From the NCBI GenBank assembly GCA_030447545.1, contig JAUJOV010000001.1, forward strand, positions 62,001-126,000: DNA of 64,000 nucleotides. Reading direction: 5' to 3'. Positions 25,872 to 36,195 of this stretch are shown here, piece after piece. Origin of the DNA: Sphingomicrobium sp. Lineage in GTDB: Bacteria; Pseudomonadota; Alphaproteobacteria; Sphingomonadales; Sphingomonadaceae. Below the pieces are notes generated by a model. The model was given only the letters and a program-made list of their open reading frames with translations. It had not been told where the DNA came from and ran no database searches. The position numbers and the translations under genes are program-made. The first letter of the stretch is position 1, and the number at the start of each line of letters is the position of its first letter.

Positions 25872-26446
25872 TCGTCGTGCATCCGCCGAGCGACCTCGCT
25901 CATGAAGCGCGCGTCGTCGCCGGCGGCGAGCCATTCGGCTTCGGCGGCGAGCGCGGCGAGCATGTCGCTCAAGGGCTCCAATTCGGCCCTCGCGTAATTG
26001 CCGAGCACGTGGGGAGTGACCAGGTCCTTGCGGCCGGGGCCCGGATGGCCGATGCCGATCCGCACACGCCTGAAGTCGGGGCCGAGGTGAGCGTCGATCG
26101 AGCGCAGGCCGTTGTGGCCCGCGGTGCCGCCGCCGACCTTCACCTTCACCTTGAAAGGGGCGAGGTCGAGCTCGTCGTGGAAGACGGTCAGCGCGTCGAG
26201 GTCGAGCTTGAAGAAGCGCAGAGCCTGTTGAACCGCGTCGCCGCTGTCGTTCATGTAGGTCTGGGGCTTCACCAGCAGCACTCGGTAGCGGCCGAGGCGG
26301 CCTTCTGCGGTCAGGCTTCGAAACTTCTTCTGCCAGGGCGAGAAGCCGTGCGCCTCGGCGATCACGTCGGCCGCCATGAAGCCGACATTGTGCCGGTGAA
26401 GCGCATATTGAGCGCCGGGGTTGCCGAGGCCCGTCCAGATCTGCAT
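25868..26446 (-). CDS. pth: peptidyl-tRNA hydrolase
   Basis: Recycles peptidyl-tRNA released from stalled ribosomes. 192 residues. Motifs: GLGNPGAQYALHRHNVGF (catalytic His in HNVG), KPQTYMNDSG, HDELDLAPFKVKVKVGGG (catalytic Asp) and GHNGLRS. It follows rplY on the minus strand, a common pairing in bacteria, but a terminator separates them here. Confidence 0.95.
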   Translation of the reverse strand: MQIWTGLGNPGAQYALHRHNVGFMAADVIAEAHGFSPWQKKFRSLTAEGRLGRYRVLLVKPQTYMNDSGDAVQQALRFFKLDLDALTVFHDELDLAPFKVKVKVGGGTAGHNGLRSIDAHLGPDFRRVRIGIGHPGPGRKDLVTPHVLGNYARAELEPLSDMLAALAAEAEWLAAGDDARFMSEVARRMHDE

Positions 26447-26471
26447 CGCGTCTCCCTAGCGTGGCGCGAGC

Positions 26472-26512
26472 GCAAAAAGAAACCGCCCGCCCTTTCGGGC
26501 GAGCGGCTCTGT
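26472..26512 (-). terminator. terminator of rplY
   Basis: On the minus strand an imperfect GC stem (AGCCGCTCGCCC-GAAA-GGGCGGGCGGT) is followed by TTCTTTTT. It lies 25 bp after the rplY stop and before pth. Confidence 0.8.
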
Positions 26513-26535
26513 TGCTGCAATCGGCAAAGGAGGAG

Positions 26536-27219
26536 CTAGCGCTCCTGGCTTTCCTCGCGGCCCTCTTCGTCGGTCTCGCCTTCCTCGGCACCGCCTTCGA
26601 TGGTCGGGACTTCGTCTGGGGGCGCGGCCGGCTCCTCGTCCTCGGCCTTCATGACCGACGGAGCGACGATGGTCGCCACCGTGAAGTCGCGGTCGGTGAT
26701 CGTCGGAGTTACGCCCTCGGGCAGCTGGACCTGGCTGATGTGGAGCGAATCGCCGATGTCGAGCCCGTCGAGCGGCACGTGGATCTCGTCGGGGATGTGC
26801 GCCGCGTCGCAGACGATCTCGAGCTCGTGCTGGACAACGTTGAGCACTCCGCCGCGCTTGAGGCCGGGCGAAGCCTCCTCATTGTCGAAGCGCACGGGAA
26901 CCGCGACCGTGACCTTGGTGTGCTCGCCGATGCGCAGGAAGTCGACGTGGATCGGCCGGCTCGTGACCGGGTGGAAATCCACTGCCTTGGGCAGCGTCCG
27001 GTGAGCCCGGCCGTCAAGGTCGACCATCACGACCGAGTTCATGAAGTGGCCGCTCGACAGGATCTTGCTCAGGAGCTTTTCCTCGACGTGGATCGAGAGC
27101 GGCTCGGTTTTTTCGCCGTAGATCACGGCGGGTACCCGTCCGTCGCGGCGCAGTGCTCGGGAGGCTCCCTTGCCAGCCCGGTCGCGCGGCTCGGCGGGGA
27201 GCGTCAGCTGTTCGCTCAT
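26536..27219 (-). CDS. rplY: 50S ribosomal protein L25/general stress protein Ctc
   Basis: Binds 5S rRNA in the large subunit. 227 residues, the long Ctc form with N-terminal L25 domain ([22 protein letters not shown]) and C-terminal TL5-like beta domain ([23 protein letters not shown]). The tail is strongly acidic ([14 protein letters not shown]). Ends at its own terminator. Confidence 0.95.
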   Translation of the reverse strand: MSEQLTLPAEPRDRAGKGASRALRRDGRVPAVIYGEKTEPLSIHVEEKLLSKILSSGHFMNSVVMVDLDGRAHRTLPKAVDFHPVTSRPIHVDFLRIGEHTKVTVAVPVRFDNEEASPGLKRGGVLNVVQHELEIVCDAAHIPDEIHVPLDGLDIGDSLHISQVQLPEGVTPTITDRDFTVATIVAPSVMKAEDEEPAAPPDEVPTIEGGAEEGETDEEGREESQER

Positions 27220-27348
27220 TTCGCTTGTTCTCCAGTGGGTTCAACGCCCCGCCACGCCTCCATGGATGACCATGGCCGGGAGCCGCGCGCCTATAGGGGA
27301 GGGGTGCCTGCAAGGCAAGTTAGCTGGGGTGACGGCCTGCTGGGGCCG

Positions 27349-28143
27349 TCAGTTCAGCCGTTCCGTGCGAAAGCCCGCTTCGGCGAGCTTGTGCTGGACG
27401 CTGTCCTTGCCCGCGAGGTGTCCCGCGCCGACCGCGACGAACACCGTGCCGGGCTGCTGGAGCCGCTGCGCGATCCAGCCTGCCCAGCGCTGGTTGCGGT
27501 CGGTGAACATCAGCCTGTAGGTCTCGGGCGAGCTTGCACGCATCTGCTCGAGCATCGGGGTGAAGCTTTCCGAATCGCCGCGGTTCCAGGCGGCCTGGAG
27601 ACGAGAAAGAAGGGCGGCGAGCTCGGCCCTCGCCTGGGCTGCCTGGCGACGATCGCGCGGCAGCCCCGTGCCCGGCATTCGGCTGAACATGCGCAGCTGG
27701 TAGTCGAACGTCTCGAGCGCCCCGACCCTCTTGCCGCTTCCTTCGGCGGCATGGCGAAGCACGGCATCGGCTCCGCGATCGGTCGACATGCCTTGAGACC
27801 GGCCGACCGCCATCACCGTCTTGCTGGCCGAGAGGTAGGAATTGGACCCCGCCAAAAGCGTGACCGGCTGGAACATGGCGCCGGGCGGCGGGTAGGGGGG
27901 CTGCTGGGGCACCAGCGTCTCGAGCACCAGCTCGTGCGAAGCGGAAAAGGCAGTGCGCACTTCATCGTTGAACCAGTCCGCGCGTCCGTCGAGCGTATGG
28001 AAGGTGCCGAACAGATAGATGACCGTGTCTTCGTCGTTGACCACCCACAGCGCAGGCTCGGCGTTGGGAAAGGCGGGCACGAGGACCGGGGGCGTGAAGC
28101 TTCCCGCAAGAGCAGCGGCCATCAGTGCAGTGATCATGCTCAT
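27349..28143 (-). CDS. TraB/GumN family protein, copy 1
   Basis: A 264-residue exported protein with a short signal (MSMITALMAAALAGSF). The TraB/GumN (PF01963) pattern is visible: ALWVVNDEDTVIYLFGTFHTLDG near the start (GTFH) and AVGAGHLAGKDSV near the end (GxGH), the conserved residues thought to form the active or metal site in the EreA/TIKI-like fold. Start 28143 is chosen because it begins the signal. Adjacent to a paralogue of similar build at 28366. Probably a periplasmic hydrolase; substrate unknown. Confidence 0.8.
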   Translation of the reverse strand: MSMITALMAAALAGSFTPPVLVPAFPNAEPALWVVNDEDTVIYLFGTFHTLDGRADWFNDEVRTAFSASHELVLETLVPQQPPYPPPGAMFQPVTLLAGSNSYLSASKTVMAVGRSQGMSTDRGADAVLRHAAEGSGKRVGALETFDYQLRMFSRMPGTGLPRDRRQAAQARAELAALLSRLQAAWNRGDSESFTPMLEQMRASSPETYRLMFTDRNQRWAGWIAQRLQQPGTVFVAVGAGHLAGKDSVQHKLAEAGFRTERLN

Positions 28144-28365
28144 CCCCACCCAAACGGACTGGAAGGGGAATGGACGGATGCGAAGGGTCGGCTCAGCGGC
28201 CGCGGGACAAGTCGCCGCGACAGAAACACGCGCCCAACGCACTCGGCTCAATCAGCCCCCCCAGGCCGATTACCCGTGGAGAAGATGGTCACTGAGATAT
28301 TAAGGAATGTCTAGCGATTTCCGCGACATTCGCGGCTTTCGCGACGAGCCGAGGGCCGCCGGCGC

Positions 28366-29271
28366 CTACTGGATGCGCTTGACCCTGTAGCCGCGGCCTT
28401 CGAGGTAGCGCTGGACCGAAATGTCCCCGGCGAGGTGGCCCGCGCCCACCGCGATCATCAGCGTGCCGGGCTGCGCCATGCGCCGCTCGATCCACTGGCT
28501 CCACGCATAGTTGCGGCGTGTGAGGAGCGCGGCCCTGAGCTCGGGCGAATTCTGAAGGTCGTGGTTGAAGGTCTGGGCAATCGAGTCGACGTCGCCGGTC
28601 AGCCAGGCGCGAAGCATTCCGTCGAACTTGCCGCGCACGTTCTGCGGGTTCTCGATCGCGCCTTCCAGCAGCCCGCGCTGCGCTTGCTCGGGCAGAGTGT
28701 CGAAGAATGCGAGCTGCTCCCGGTTGGTCTCGAGCTCGCCGACCGGCTTGGCCGCGGCGGTGAAGCTCTGCCTGAGCACCGTCTCGACGCCCTGATCGCC
28801 CTGGAGCCCGAGCTCGGCGAACTGAACGCCCATCAAGGTGAAGGCCGCGGTCCAGGTTTCCATCCGGTCGAACATGGCGCGCGGGATCTGCGTCCGGGTG
28901 ATGGCCGCTTCAAGCTGCGGCCGCTTCTCCGGGCTTACCCGAGAAGCAATCGGCGGAAGGCCGGGGCGATATCCCATCTGCCTCAACAGAGCGGCAAGTT
29001 GCAGGGGATTGGCGTTGTCGATGAGCGTCTCGACGACCAGGCTTTGCGAGCGCTGGACCGCCTCGTCGAACTTCTTCGTGCGCCAGGTCGAGTTGCGCGG
29101 GAGCAGATGGATCGTTCCGAACAGATAGACCGTCGTGTCGCGGTCCGAGACCTGCCACAGCGCGGGCTTTGGCGCGGTGCTGGTCGTGCGGGCGGGCGCC
29201 GGGCTCGCGCCGAGCGCGACCGCTGCAAGTCCGAGGCCAGCAATGGTGCGCCTGATCAACCTTTTGAGCAT
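28366..29271 (-). CDS. TraB/GumN family protein, copy 2
   Basis: A 301-residue exported protein. The signal (MLKRLIRRTIAGLGLAAVALG) is followed by ALWQVSDRDTTVYLFGTIHLLPR with the GTIH motif, and near the end by AVGAGHLAGDISVQRYLEGRGYRV. It shares the family frame with copy 1, but the middle is divergent, so the duplication is old. Start 29271 is the Met directly before the signal. Confidence 0.83.
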   Translation of the reverse strand: MLKRLIRRTIAGLGLAAVALGASPAPARTTSTAPKPALWQVSDRDTTVYLFGTIHLLPRNSTWRTKKFDEAVQRSQSLVVETLIDNANPLQLAALLRQMGYRPGLPPIASRVSPEKRPQLEAAITRTQIPRAMFDRMETWTAAFTLMGVQFAELGLQGDQGVETVLRQSFTAAAKPVGELETNREQLAFFDTLPEQAQRGLLEGAIENPQNVRGKFDGMLRAWLTGDVDSIAQTFNHDLQNSPELRAALLTRRNYAWSQWIERRMAQPGTLMIAVGAGHLAGDISVQRYLEGRGYRVKRIQ

Positions 29272-29347
29272 GCGATCCCTCTGCCTGCCGCTTCCTTGAC
29301 TGCGCATGTATGAACTCGAGGCCCAAGCGTCCACTTGCCCGCTTGCC

Positions 29348-30254
29348 ATGCATCGGCCAAAGTCCGCGGCGCACCACAGCCGATCGACGGGACTTGCCTT
29401 GGCTCTGAGCTTCCAGGACCTGATCCTGACCCTGCACCGCTACTGGGGCGCGAGAGGGTGCGTGCTCCTGCAGCCGTACGACATGGAGATGGGGCCGGCA
29501 CCTTCCATCCGGCGACGGTGCGCGCGCGGGCCGGAGGCGTGGAAAGCCGCTTATGTGCAGCCGTGCCGGCGGCCCACCGACGGCCGCTACGGCGAAAACC
29601 CCAACCGCCTCGGCCATTATTACCAGTACCAGGTCGTGCTGAAGCCCAGCCCGGCGGATCTCCAGCAGCTTTACCTCGGCAGCCTGGTCGAGATCGGGAT
29701 CGATCCGCTCAAGCTACGACATCCGCTTCGTCGAGGATGATTGGGAAAGCCCGACGCTCGGCGCCTGGGGGCTCGGGTGGGAGGTCTGGTGCGACGGCAT
29801 GGAGGTCACCCAGTTCACTTATTTCCAGCAGGTGGGCGGGTTCGACTGCAGGCCGGTCACGGGCGAGCTTACGTACGGGCTCGAGCGGCTCGCGATGTAC
29901 ATCCAGGGGGTCGACAATGTGTTCGACCTGAAGTTCAACGACGCCGGCGTCAGCTACGGCGACGTGTTCCTGGCCAACGAGAAGCAGCTGTCGGCCTATA
30001 ATTTCGAAGTCGCCGACACCGACGCCTTGTTCGACTTGTTCCGCAAGGCGGCCGCGGAAAGCGAGCGCTGCGTCGAGGCGAAACTTGCCATCCCGGCTTA
30101 TGAGCAGGCGATCAAGGCGAGCCACGTGTTCAACACGCTGCAGGCGCGCGGAGTGATCTCAGTCGCAGAGCGGCAGGCCTATATCGGCCGCGTTCGGGAC
30201 CTTGCGAAAGCCGCCTGCGCGTCGTGGATCGAGTGCAACGGGTGGGCCGAGTGA
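29348..30254 (+). CDS. glyQ: glycyl-tRNA synthetase alpha subunit (frameshifts)
   Basis: Catalytic subunit of the bacterial alpha2beta2 Gly[21 protein letters not shown] and [10 protein letters not shown] open the class II fold, and [23 protein letters not shown] is intact. Between about 29490 and 29535 the frame slips (AGTFHPATV is in the other frame) and returns. A further slip near 29715 leads into [19 protein letters not shown], after which the protein is intact to GWAE. The start is uncertain: ATG 29348, or a TTG near 29399 just before LSFQD. Its stop overlaps glyS (GTGA). Confidence 0.93.
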
Positions 30255-32469
30255 GCGCCGACTTCCTGCTCGAATTGCTGTGCGAGGAAATCCCGGCGCG
30301 GATGCAGGCGACCGCGCGCAACGACGTCGCGAGAATGCTTGCGCAGGAGCTGGACGCCGTGGGCATTGCGGCGCAAGCGATCGACGTCTGGTCGACGCCG
30401 CGCGCCTGGCGCTGATCGCGCGCGGGCTTCCGCTCGAGACGCAGGCGGCGCGCGAGGAGATCAAGGGTCCGCGCTCGAGCGCGCGGCCGCAGGCGCTCGA
30501 CGGGTTCCTGCGCAAGACCGGCCTGAGTCGCGAGCAGCTCGAGGAGCGCGACGGCGTGCTGTTCGCGGTGGTCGAGCGCGCCGGGCAGCCGACGCGCGAG
30601 CTGCTCGGCCTGATCGTCGAGCGCATCGTGCGCGCCTTTCCCTGGCCGAAATCGATGCGCTGGGGTGACGGATCGCTGCGCTGGGTGCGGCCGCGCATGG
30701 GCTCGTCGCGCTGCTGGGCGAAGATATCGTGTCGGTCGAGATCGACGGCATTGCATCGGGCGCGACGACGGTCGGCCACCGCTTCCACCATGCCGGTGCG
30801 ATCACCATCGGCAGCTCGCACGATTATGCCGAGAAGCTGCGCGCGTGCCATGTGATCGTCGACCATGACGAGCGCGAAAAGCTGATCCGGCAGGGGGCGG
30901 AAAAGGCGGCTGCCGACGCCGGGCTTGCCTTGGTGTGCGACGAGGGGCTGGTGGTCGAGAATGCGGGGCTGACCGAGTGGCCGGTGCCTCTGCTCGGCCG
31001 CTTCGACCCGGATTACCTCGACGTCCCGCGCGAAGTGATCGTGCTCACCATGCGCACCAACCAGAAATATTTCGCGTGCACCGACGACACGGGCGCGCTC
31101 GCGCCGGCGTTCGTGTGCGTCGCCAACATCGACGCGAACGACGGCGGAGGGCCGTCGTCGAAGGCAACCGCCGGGTGCTCGCAGCGCGCCTCGCCGACGC
31201 GCGCTTCTTCTGGGAGCAGGACCTCAAGGTGCCGCTGGAGAAGCAGGCGGAGAAGCTTTCCGGCATCCTGTTCCACGAGAAGCTCGGAACGGTCGCCGAG
31301 AAGGTGGAGCGCGTGGCCAAGCTCGCGCAGTGGCTAGCCAAGGAGCAGTTGGTCCCGGAGCCGATCCCGACAGGGTTCGCGCAGCGGCGCGGCTCTCGAG
31401 AGCGGACCTCGTCACTCAAATGGTCGGCGAATTCCCCGAGCTGCAGGGCATCATCGGCGGCTATCTGGCGCGCTCCCAAGGCCAGCCCAACCCTGTCGCT
31501 GACGCGATCCGCGATCATTACAAACCGGCGGGGCAGTGGGATGAGGTGCCGACCGAGCCCGTGACCGTCGCCGTCAACGTCGCAGAGCGGCTCGACAGCC
31601 TCGTCTCCTTTTTCTCCATCGGAGAGAAGCCGACCGGCTCGCGCGATCCGTTCGCCCTTCGCCGGGCGGCCCTGGGCTTCCTTCAGATCCTCACCCGCAA
31701 CGGGCTCCGGCTGCCGCTGTCCGACGTGCTCGTGCAGGCCGCCGTCCTGCTCATCGTCTGGCGGCTGGGGGCAATCGATTCCGTGTCCTTCCCGGACCTT
31801 CTGAACGCCGATGAGGACGAGCATGAGATCACCGCGCAGGTGGGGTCGTTCACCTATCGCCACGGTGATCGCGTGGTCGTGCGGTGGGATGCATCGGAAA
31901 CGCCGAACATCGAACGAGGCCAGATCATCGAGGAAGCGGGCGATCTTGCACAGGCCATTCTCGAATTTCTCGAAGACCGCCTGAAGGTGCAGCAGAAGGA
32001 AGCCGGAGTCCGCCACGATTTGATCGACGCCGTGTTCGCGCTCGGTGACGAGGACGATTTGGTGCGGCTGCTCGCGCGCGTGAAGGCGTTGCAGGCGTTC
32101 GTCGGCACCGACGAGGGTCTGGACCTTCTCACGGGCTACAAGCGCGCCGCGAATATTCTCAAGAAGGAGAATTGGAGCGAACCGCCGGCTGCGACCCGGG
32201 CGAGCACTTATGAGACGCTTGCCGAGGAGGCGGCGCTCGACGAGGCGCTCGACATCGCCGATCCGCAGGCCGCCCGCGCAGTCGACGAGGAGGACTTCGA
32301 GCGCGCGATGAAAGTGCTCGCTTCGCTGCGAGCGCCGGTCGTCGCCTTCTTCGACCATGTGACGGTGAACGATCCTGATCCGGTCAAGCGCGAGCGGCGG
32401 CTCAACCTGCTCGCCCGGTTCCGCGACGCCGTCCACCGCGTCGCGGATTTCTCAAAGATCGAGGGTTAG
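30251..32469 (+). CDS. glyS: glycyl-tRNA synthetase beta subunit (frameshifts)
   Basis: tRNA-binding subunit of GlyRS, about 740 residues. [18 protein letters not shown] (GTG start) opens the family. Blocks continue across at least four frame changes (near 30405, 30700, 31150 and 31370): [48 protein letters not shown]. The C-terminal half from 31390 is uninterrupted, including [26 protein letters not shown] and the DALR-like end. An insert of about 85 residues near 31770-31980 is acidic and not obviously part of the family core. It overlaps glyQ by 4 bp. Confidence 0.93.
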
Positions 32470-32762
32470 CGCCGCCGGTCGTCCGGGTCGCGTCGGTCGT
32501 CGTGATCGCGACGGTCGTCCCGGTCCCTGACCGTGTCGCCGCGCGTGGAATCCCGGTCGCGCCATTCCTTTTCCTGGCTCGTCCAGTGGCGCTCGCGCTC
32601 ATCGTACTCGCGCTCGCGCTCCTCGAGCCGCTTGCGCTCGTCGTAATAGCGGGTCTTCCATTTCTTGCGCCCGCCGGCGGTCAGGAAAGCTCCGATCAGC
32701 AGGCCGAGCACGAACACCAAGGCAAGGATGATCCACTGCTCCTGCGTGAACGCCATCGTCAT
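32466..32762 (-). CDS. single-span membrane protein with Arg/Asp-repeat tail
   Basis: A 98-residue protein: one transmembrane helix (IILALVFVLGLLIGAFLTAG, about 12-31), then a highly charged helical cytoplasmic stretch (WKTRYYDERKRLEEREREYDERE) and a tail of [18 protein letters not shown] repeats. The stop overlaps the convergent glyS stop by 4 bp. ATG 32762 or 32756 are both possible. Function unknown; YtxH-like or envelope-scaffold proteins look similar. Confidence 0.6.
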   Translation of the reverse strand: MTMAFTQEQWIILALVFVLGLLIGAFLTAGGRKKWKTRYYDERKRLEEREREYDERERHWTSQEKEWRDRDSTRGDTVRDRDDRRDHDDRRDPDDRRR

Positions 32763-32829
32763 TGCGGGTCCCCTTCGTTCGCTTGCGCAGGAACAAGCGC
32801 CGGAACGGGGAATGCGTTCCACCAAAGCG

Positions 32830-32862
32830 AAACCGCCCGCGTCCTGGAGGACGCGGGCGGCA
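32830..32862 (-). terminator. terminator after tadC
   Basis: Perfect 12-bp stem CCGCCCGCGTCC (32833-32844) / GGACGCGGGCGG (32849-32860) with a 4-nt loop. On the minus strand it is followed by TTTCGCTTT. It ends the tad/cpa operon. Confidence 0.75.
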
Positions 32863-32886
32863 CCCCTCCACGTGAGGCTTGCGGCC

Positions 32887-33876
32887 TCAGCCGGTGAGGA
32901 AGTTGTCGCTGATCGCGCAGGCCGCCGGACCCAGGATGACGACGAACAGGGTCGGGAGGATGAACAGGATCAGCGGAACGGTCATGATCGCCGGCAGGCG
33001 CGCGGCCTTTTCCTCGGCGCGCATCATGCGCTCGTTGCGGAACTCGGCCGACAGGACGCGCAGCGCCGATGCCAGCGGAGTGCCGTACTTTTCGGTCTGG
33101 ATCATGGTCGTGACCACGCCGCGGACGGCTTCCAGGTCGACGCGCATAGCGAGATTCTCGAACGCCTGGCGGCGCTCGTTGAGGAAGCCCAGTTCGATCG
33201 CGGTCAGGCCGAACTCGTCACCGAGCTCGGGATAGGCCTTGCCGAGCTCCTTGGCGACTCGGCCGAACGCTGCGTCGACGGTCAGGCCGGCCTCGGCGCA
33301 GATCACGAGCAGGTCGAGCGCGTCGGGCAGGCCCTTGCGGATCGCGTGGCTGCGCTTGGTCACCCGGTTCTTGAGCCAGATGTCTGGCGCCTTGTAGCTT
33401 CCGATCAGGATCCCGGCGACGGTCCCGTACTGGCGAATCCACGACCAGTCGGGGAAATAGTCGACCACGTAGATCAGCACGAACGCGCTCGTGCCGAGCA
33501 CCACCGGCTGGACGAAACGCGCGATGATGATGAAGAAGGCGAGCTCCTTCGTGCGGATGCCCGCCTGCATCAGGCGGTCCTGCGTCTTCTTGATCTGGTC
33601 ATCCTGGAGCATCTTGAAGTTGCTCAGGATGGAGCGGACCTGGTCTGCCGCCTCGTTGCGGTTGGTGATCTTCTTGCGGCGGTTGGTCGACGCGACGATG
33701 CCGGCCTTCAGCTGCTCGCGGCGTTCGTTGAGCGCCTTTACCCGGCGCGCCATCGGGTCGCGCGCGGTCGTCGCCGCATAGATTGCGGTGAGCACGGCCA
33801 TGGTCGCGACGCCGCTGAGGATCGTCGCGATCCAGATCACGTCGAAACCGAGAAGGGTGGGGCCTGCAGGCTGCAT
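32887..33876 (-). CDS. tadC: Tad pilus inner-membrane platform protein TadC
   Basis: Type II secretion F-domain protein of the Tad/Flp (type IVb) pilus, 329 residues. N-terminal helix (WIATILSGVATMAVLTAIYA), cytoplasmic F domain with RKGLPDALDLLVICAEAGLTVDAAF and LEAVRGVVTTMIQTEKYGTPLASALRV, and C-terminal helices ending FVVILGPAACAI. The last gene of the cluster, 16 bp after tadB. Confidence 0.9.
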   Translation of the reverse strand: MQPAGPTLLGFDVIWIATILSGVATMAVLTAIYAATTARDPMARRVKALNERREQLKAGIVASTNRRKKITNRNEAADQVRSILSNFKMLQDDQIKKTQDRLMQAGIRTKELAFFIIIARFVQPVVLGTSAFVLIYVVDYFPDWSWIRQYGTVAGILIGSYKAPDIWLKNRVTKRSHAIRKGLPDALDLLVICAEAGLTVDAAFGRVAKELGKAYPELGDEFGLTAIELGFLNERRQAFENLAMRVDLEAVRGVVTTMIQTEKYGTPLASALRVLSAEFRNERMMRAEEKAARLPAIMTVPLILFILPTLFVVILGPAACAISDNFLTG

Positions 33877-33892
33877 GTCTACCAGTCCCCCG

Positions 33893-34757
33893 TCAGATCT
33901 CGAAGTTGACCATCTTGGCCATCACCAGCGCACCGATGCTCATCCAGATGAGCCCGCCGATGCCGGCAACGATCAGCCGCTGGTCGGTGAAGAAGCCGCC
34001 CATGTATTGCGGGTTGATCAGCGTCACGAGCGTGAACACCACGAACGGCAGCGAGCCGACGATGTAGGCCGAAGCTTTGGATTCCGAGCTCATCGCGCGG
34101 ATCTTGAGCCTCATCTGCGCGCGCTTGCGCAGCACGTCGGCGAGGTTCGACAGGGTCTCGGCGAGGTTGCCGCCGGTCTCGCGCTGGATCGCCAGAGTGA
34201 TCACGAAGAACTGGAATTCGGGCGTGCCCAGGCGGTCCGCGGTATCCTGGAGAGCGGCCTCCATGGTGCGGCCGATCTTCATCTTGTCGGCGACCATTCT
34301 AAATTCGATGCCTACCGGGCCCGGGATCTCGCCGGCGACGATGCCGAGGGTCTCGGTGATCGGAAGGCCGGACCGCAGGCCGCGGACCATGAGCTCGATC
34401 GCGTCCGGGAAGTTGGCGTTGAACTTGGCGATGCGCTTCTTGATCATCCTGCCGACGACGAAGTGCGGCATGCCGATGCCGATGAACATGCCTCCGAAGA
34501 GGGCGAGCAGGAACGGCGCTCCGCGCGTCATCAGGAGCAGGGCGACCGCGAACACGAGGCCGAGCGAAATCATCATGTAGCGCGCAAGGCTGATTTCGCG
34601 GCCGGTCATCTCGAGCCGGCGGCGAAGCAGCGCGGGCTTGGGAATGATCGTCGTCGCGAACCCTTCGAGCTTCGCGTTGCGGCTCGCAAACAGCTTGCGG
34701 ATCTGCGCCTGCGCGTTCGCGGCGATCACGTCGCCGTGCCGCTCCTTGATCATTTCA
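33893..34757 (-). pseudogene. tadB: Tad pilus platform protein TadB, 5' end replaced
   Basis: F-domain protein partnering TadC. From about 34757 down to 33893 the sequence is normal: EMIKERHGDVIAANAQAQIRK, then FPDAIELMVRGLRSGLPITETL, AIQRETGGNLAETLSNLADVLRKR and the C-terminal helices. The first 40-50 residues, with the N-terminal helix, are missing; upstream of about 34757 the DNA switches to an unrelated glycosyltransferase in the opposite orientation. The gene therefore has no start. It is either misassembled or truly broken by a rearrangement. Confidence 0.82.
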
Positions 34758-35372
34758 GCCACAAGCTCGCCCGGTTCGAGCAGGCCGCCTGCCGCCTCGC
34801 CAACCGCGTCGTTGTCGTCTCGGACGAGGATCGGGCCTGGCTCGCCGGGCTCGAGCCGAGCGGGCGCTACGCGGTCGTCCCGAACGCGATCGACACGACG
34901 GCCTATGCCGGCCCGGACGCCCGAACATCGCCAGCTCGACCCGCCCTGCTCTTCAGCGGGACGCTTGACTTCCGCGCGAACCGTGACGCGGTCGATTGGC
35001 TCCTGGATGAGATCGTCCCGCCGGTCCACGATCTTCATCCCGAGGCGCGGGTCTTTGTCGTCGGACGGGCGCCCCGCCCCGACCTCGTCGCGCGGGGGCA
35101 GCGGGACCCGAGGATCGCGGTGACCGGGCCGGTCGACGCCCTGGAATCCTACTGGAGGCGGGCGAGCGTCTACGTCCTGCCGATGCGGGTCGGCGGTGGG
35201 GTCCGGTTCAAGGCGCTCGAGGCGATGGCGGCCGGCGTGCCGATTGTCTCGACCAGGCTGGGGATGGAGGGGATCGCGGCCGAACCCGATCGGCACTACC
35301 TCAGGGCGGAGAGCCCGCCCGCCTTCGCTCAGGCGATCGATCGCTTGCTCCGCGACGCGGCCCTCGGGCGGG
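34757..35372 (+). pseudogene. glycosyltransferase family 4 fragment inside the tad locus
   Basis: An uninterrupted frame of about 205 codons with no start or stop of its own. It reads ARFEQAACRLANRVVVVSDED, YAVVPNAIDTTAY, ALLFSGTLDFRANRDAVDWL, FVVGRAPRPDLVARGQRDPR, SVYVLPMRVGGGVRFKALEAMAAGVPIVSTRLG: the C-terminal GT-B domain with the EX7E-type motif. Sugar transferases of exopolysaccharide loci look like this. It abuts the truncated tadB on the left and truncated cpaE on the right, and replaces the end of cpaE, all of cpaF/tadA and the start of tadB. Confidence 0.8.
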
Positions 35373-36195
35373 AGCTGGATCAGCATGTGCCGCGGCAGGT
35401 CGAGCACGGTCGATTCGAACGCGTTGCGCATCTCTTCCTGAAGCTGGAAGAAGGCCGTGCCGTCGGTGATCAGCGGCTGGTTGATCGGCGCTTCGGCCGA
35501 CAGCACCGACAGCCGCTCGTTGGCTCGGACCATCGCGCGCTCGATGAACAGGCCGTCGATTCGGCTCGGGTTCTCGATCGCGTCGGTAAGGCCGCGGCCG
35601 GGCTCCAGGTCGAGCGCGAGCGCGCCGGTGCCGAAGTGGATGTCGAGGTCGAGAAGCGCCGTCGAGCGCTGCGACTTTTCGCCGAGCAGCCAGGCAAGAG
35701 AGGTCGCGATGGTCGACGCGCCGACGCCGCCGCGAACGCCGATGACCGCGGCCATGACGTGCGGCTTGTCGCCTGCGCTCGCCGCGCGGACCTGACCGTC
35801 TGCGCGTGGGCGAACGCGTCGCGCAGCTGGTCGGCAGTGAACGGCTTGAGCAGATAATCGTGGATGCCGCTCGCGACCAGGTCGCGGTACAGGCGCACGT
35901 CGTTGACGTGGCCGGACGCGATGACGATCGTGCCGGGCTCGCACACTTCGGCAAGCGCGTTGATGTCGTTGAGCGGGTCGGCCGATTCCGACATGTCCAC
36001 GAACAGGATGTTCGGGCTTGCCGACACCGGCCAGCGACTGCACCGCGTTGCGCAGGCCACCCTTGTTGACCTTCTCCAGGCGACCAGCCGTGCTCGACCG
36101 CCACCGGCCGAAGCATCTCGGCAGTCGCATCGTCGCAGACGAACGCATGGAAGGGTCGCGCAGCCCCGCGCGCGTGCCTGAAACGGAGCATTCAT
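35373..36195 (-). pseudogene. cpaE: Tad pilus assembly ATPase CpaE, 3' end missing (plus frameshifts)
   Basis: CpaE positions the Tad pilus. The N-terminal receiver-like domain is readable in pieces (MNAPFQARARG, FHAFVCDDATAEMLRPV, PNILFVDMSESADPLNDI, IASGHVNDVRLYRDLV). The ParA/MinD-like domain begins VIGVRGGVGASTIATSLAW (deviant Walker A) and runs through LLDLDIHFGTGALALDLEPG to DLPRHMLIQ, where it stops and the glycosyltransferase fragment begins (about 35372). About 150 C-terminal residues are lost. ATG 36195 shares a base with the cpaD stop. Confidence 0.82.

Noticed and set aside
26461-28314. 617-codon plus-strand ORF opposite rplY and the TraB-like gene
   Set aside because: Antisense shadow; the minus strand has complete, recognisable proteins with signal peptide and terminator.
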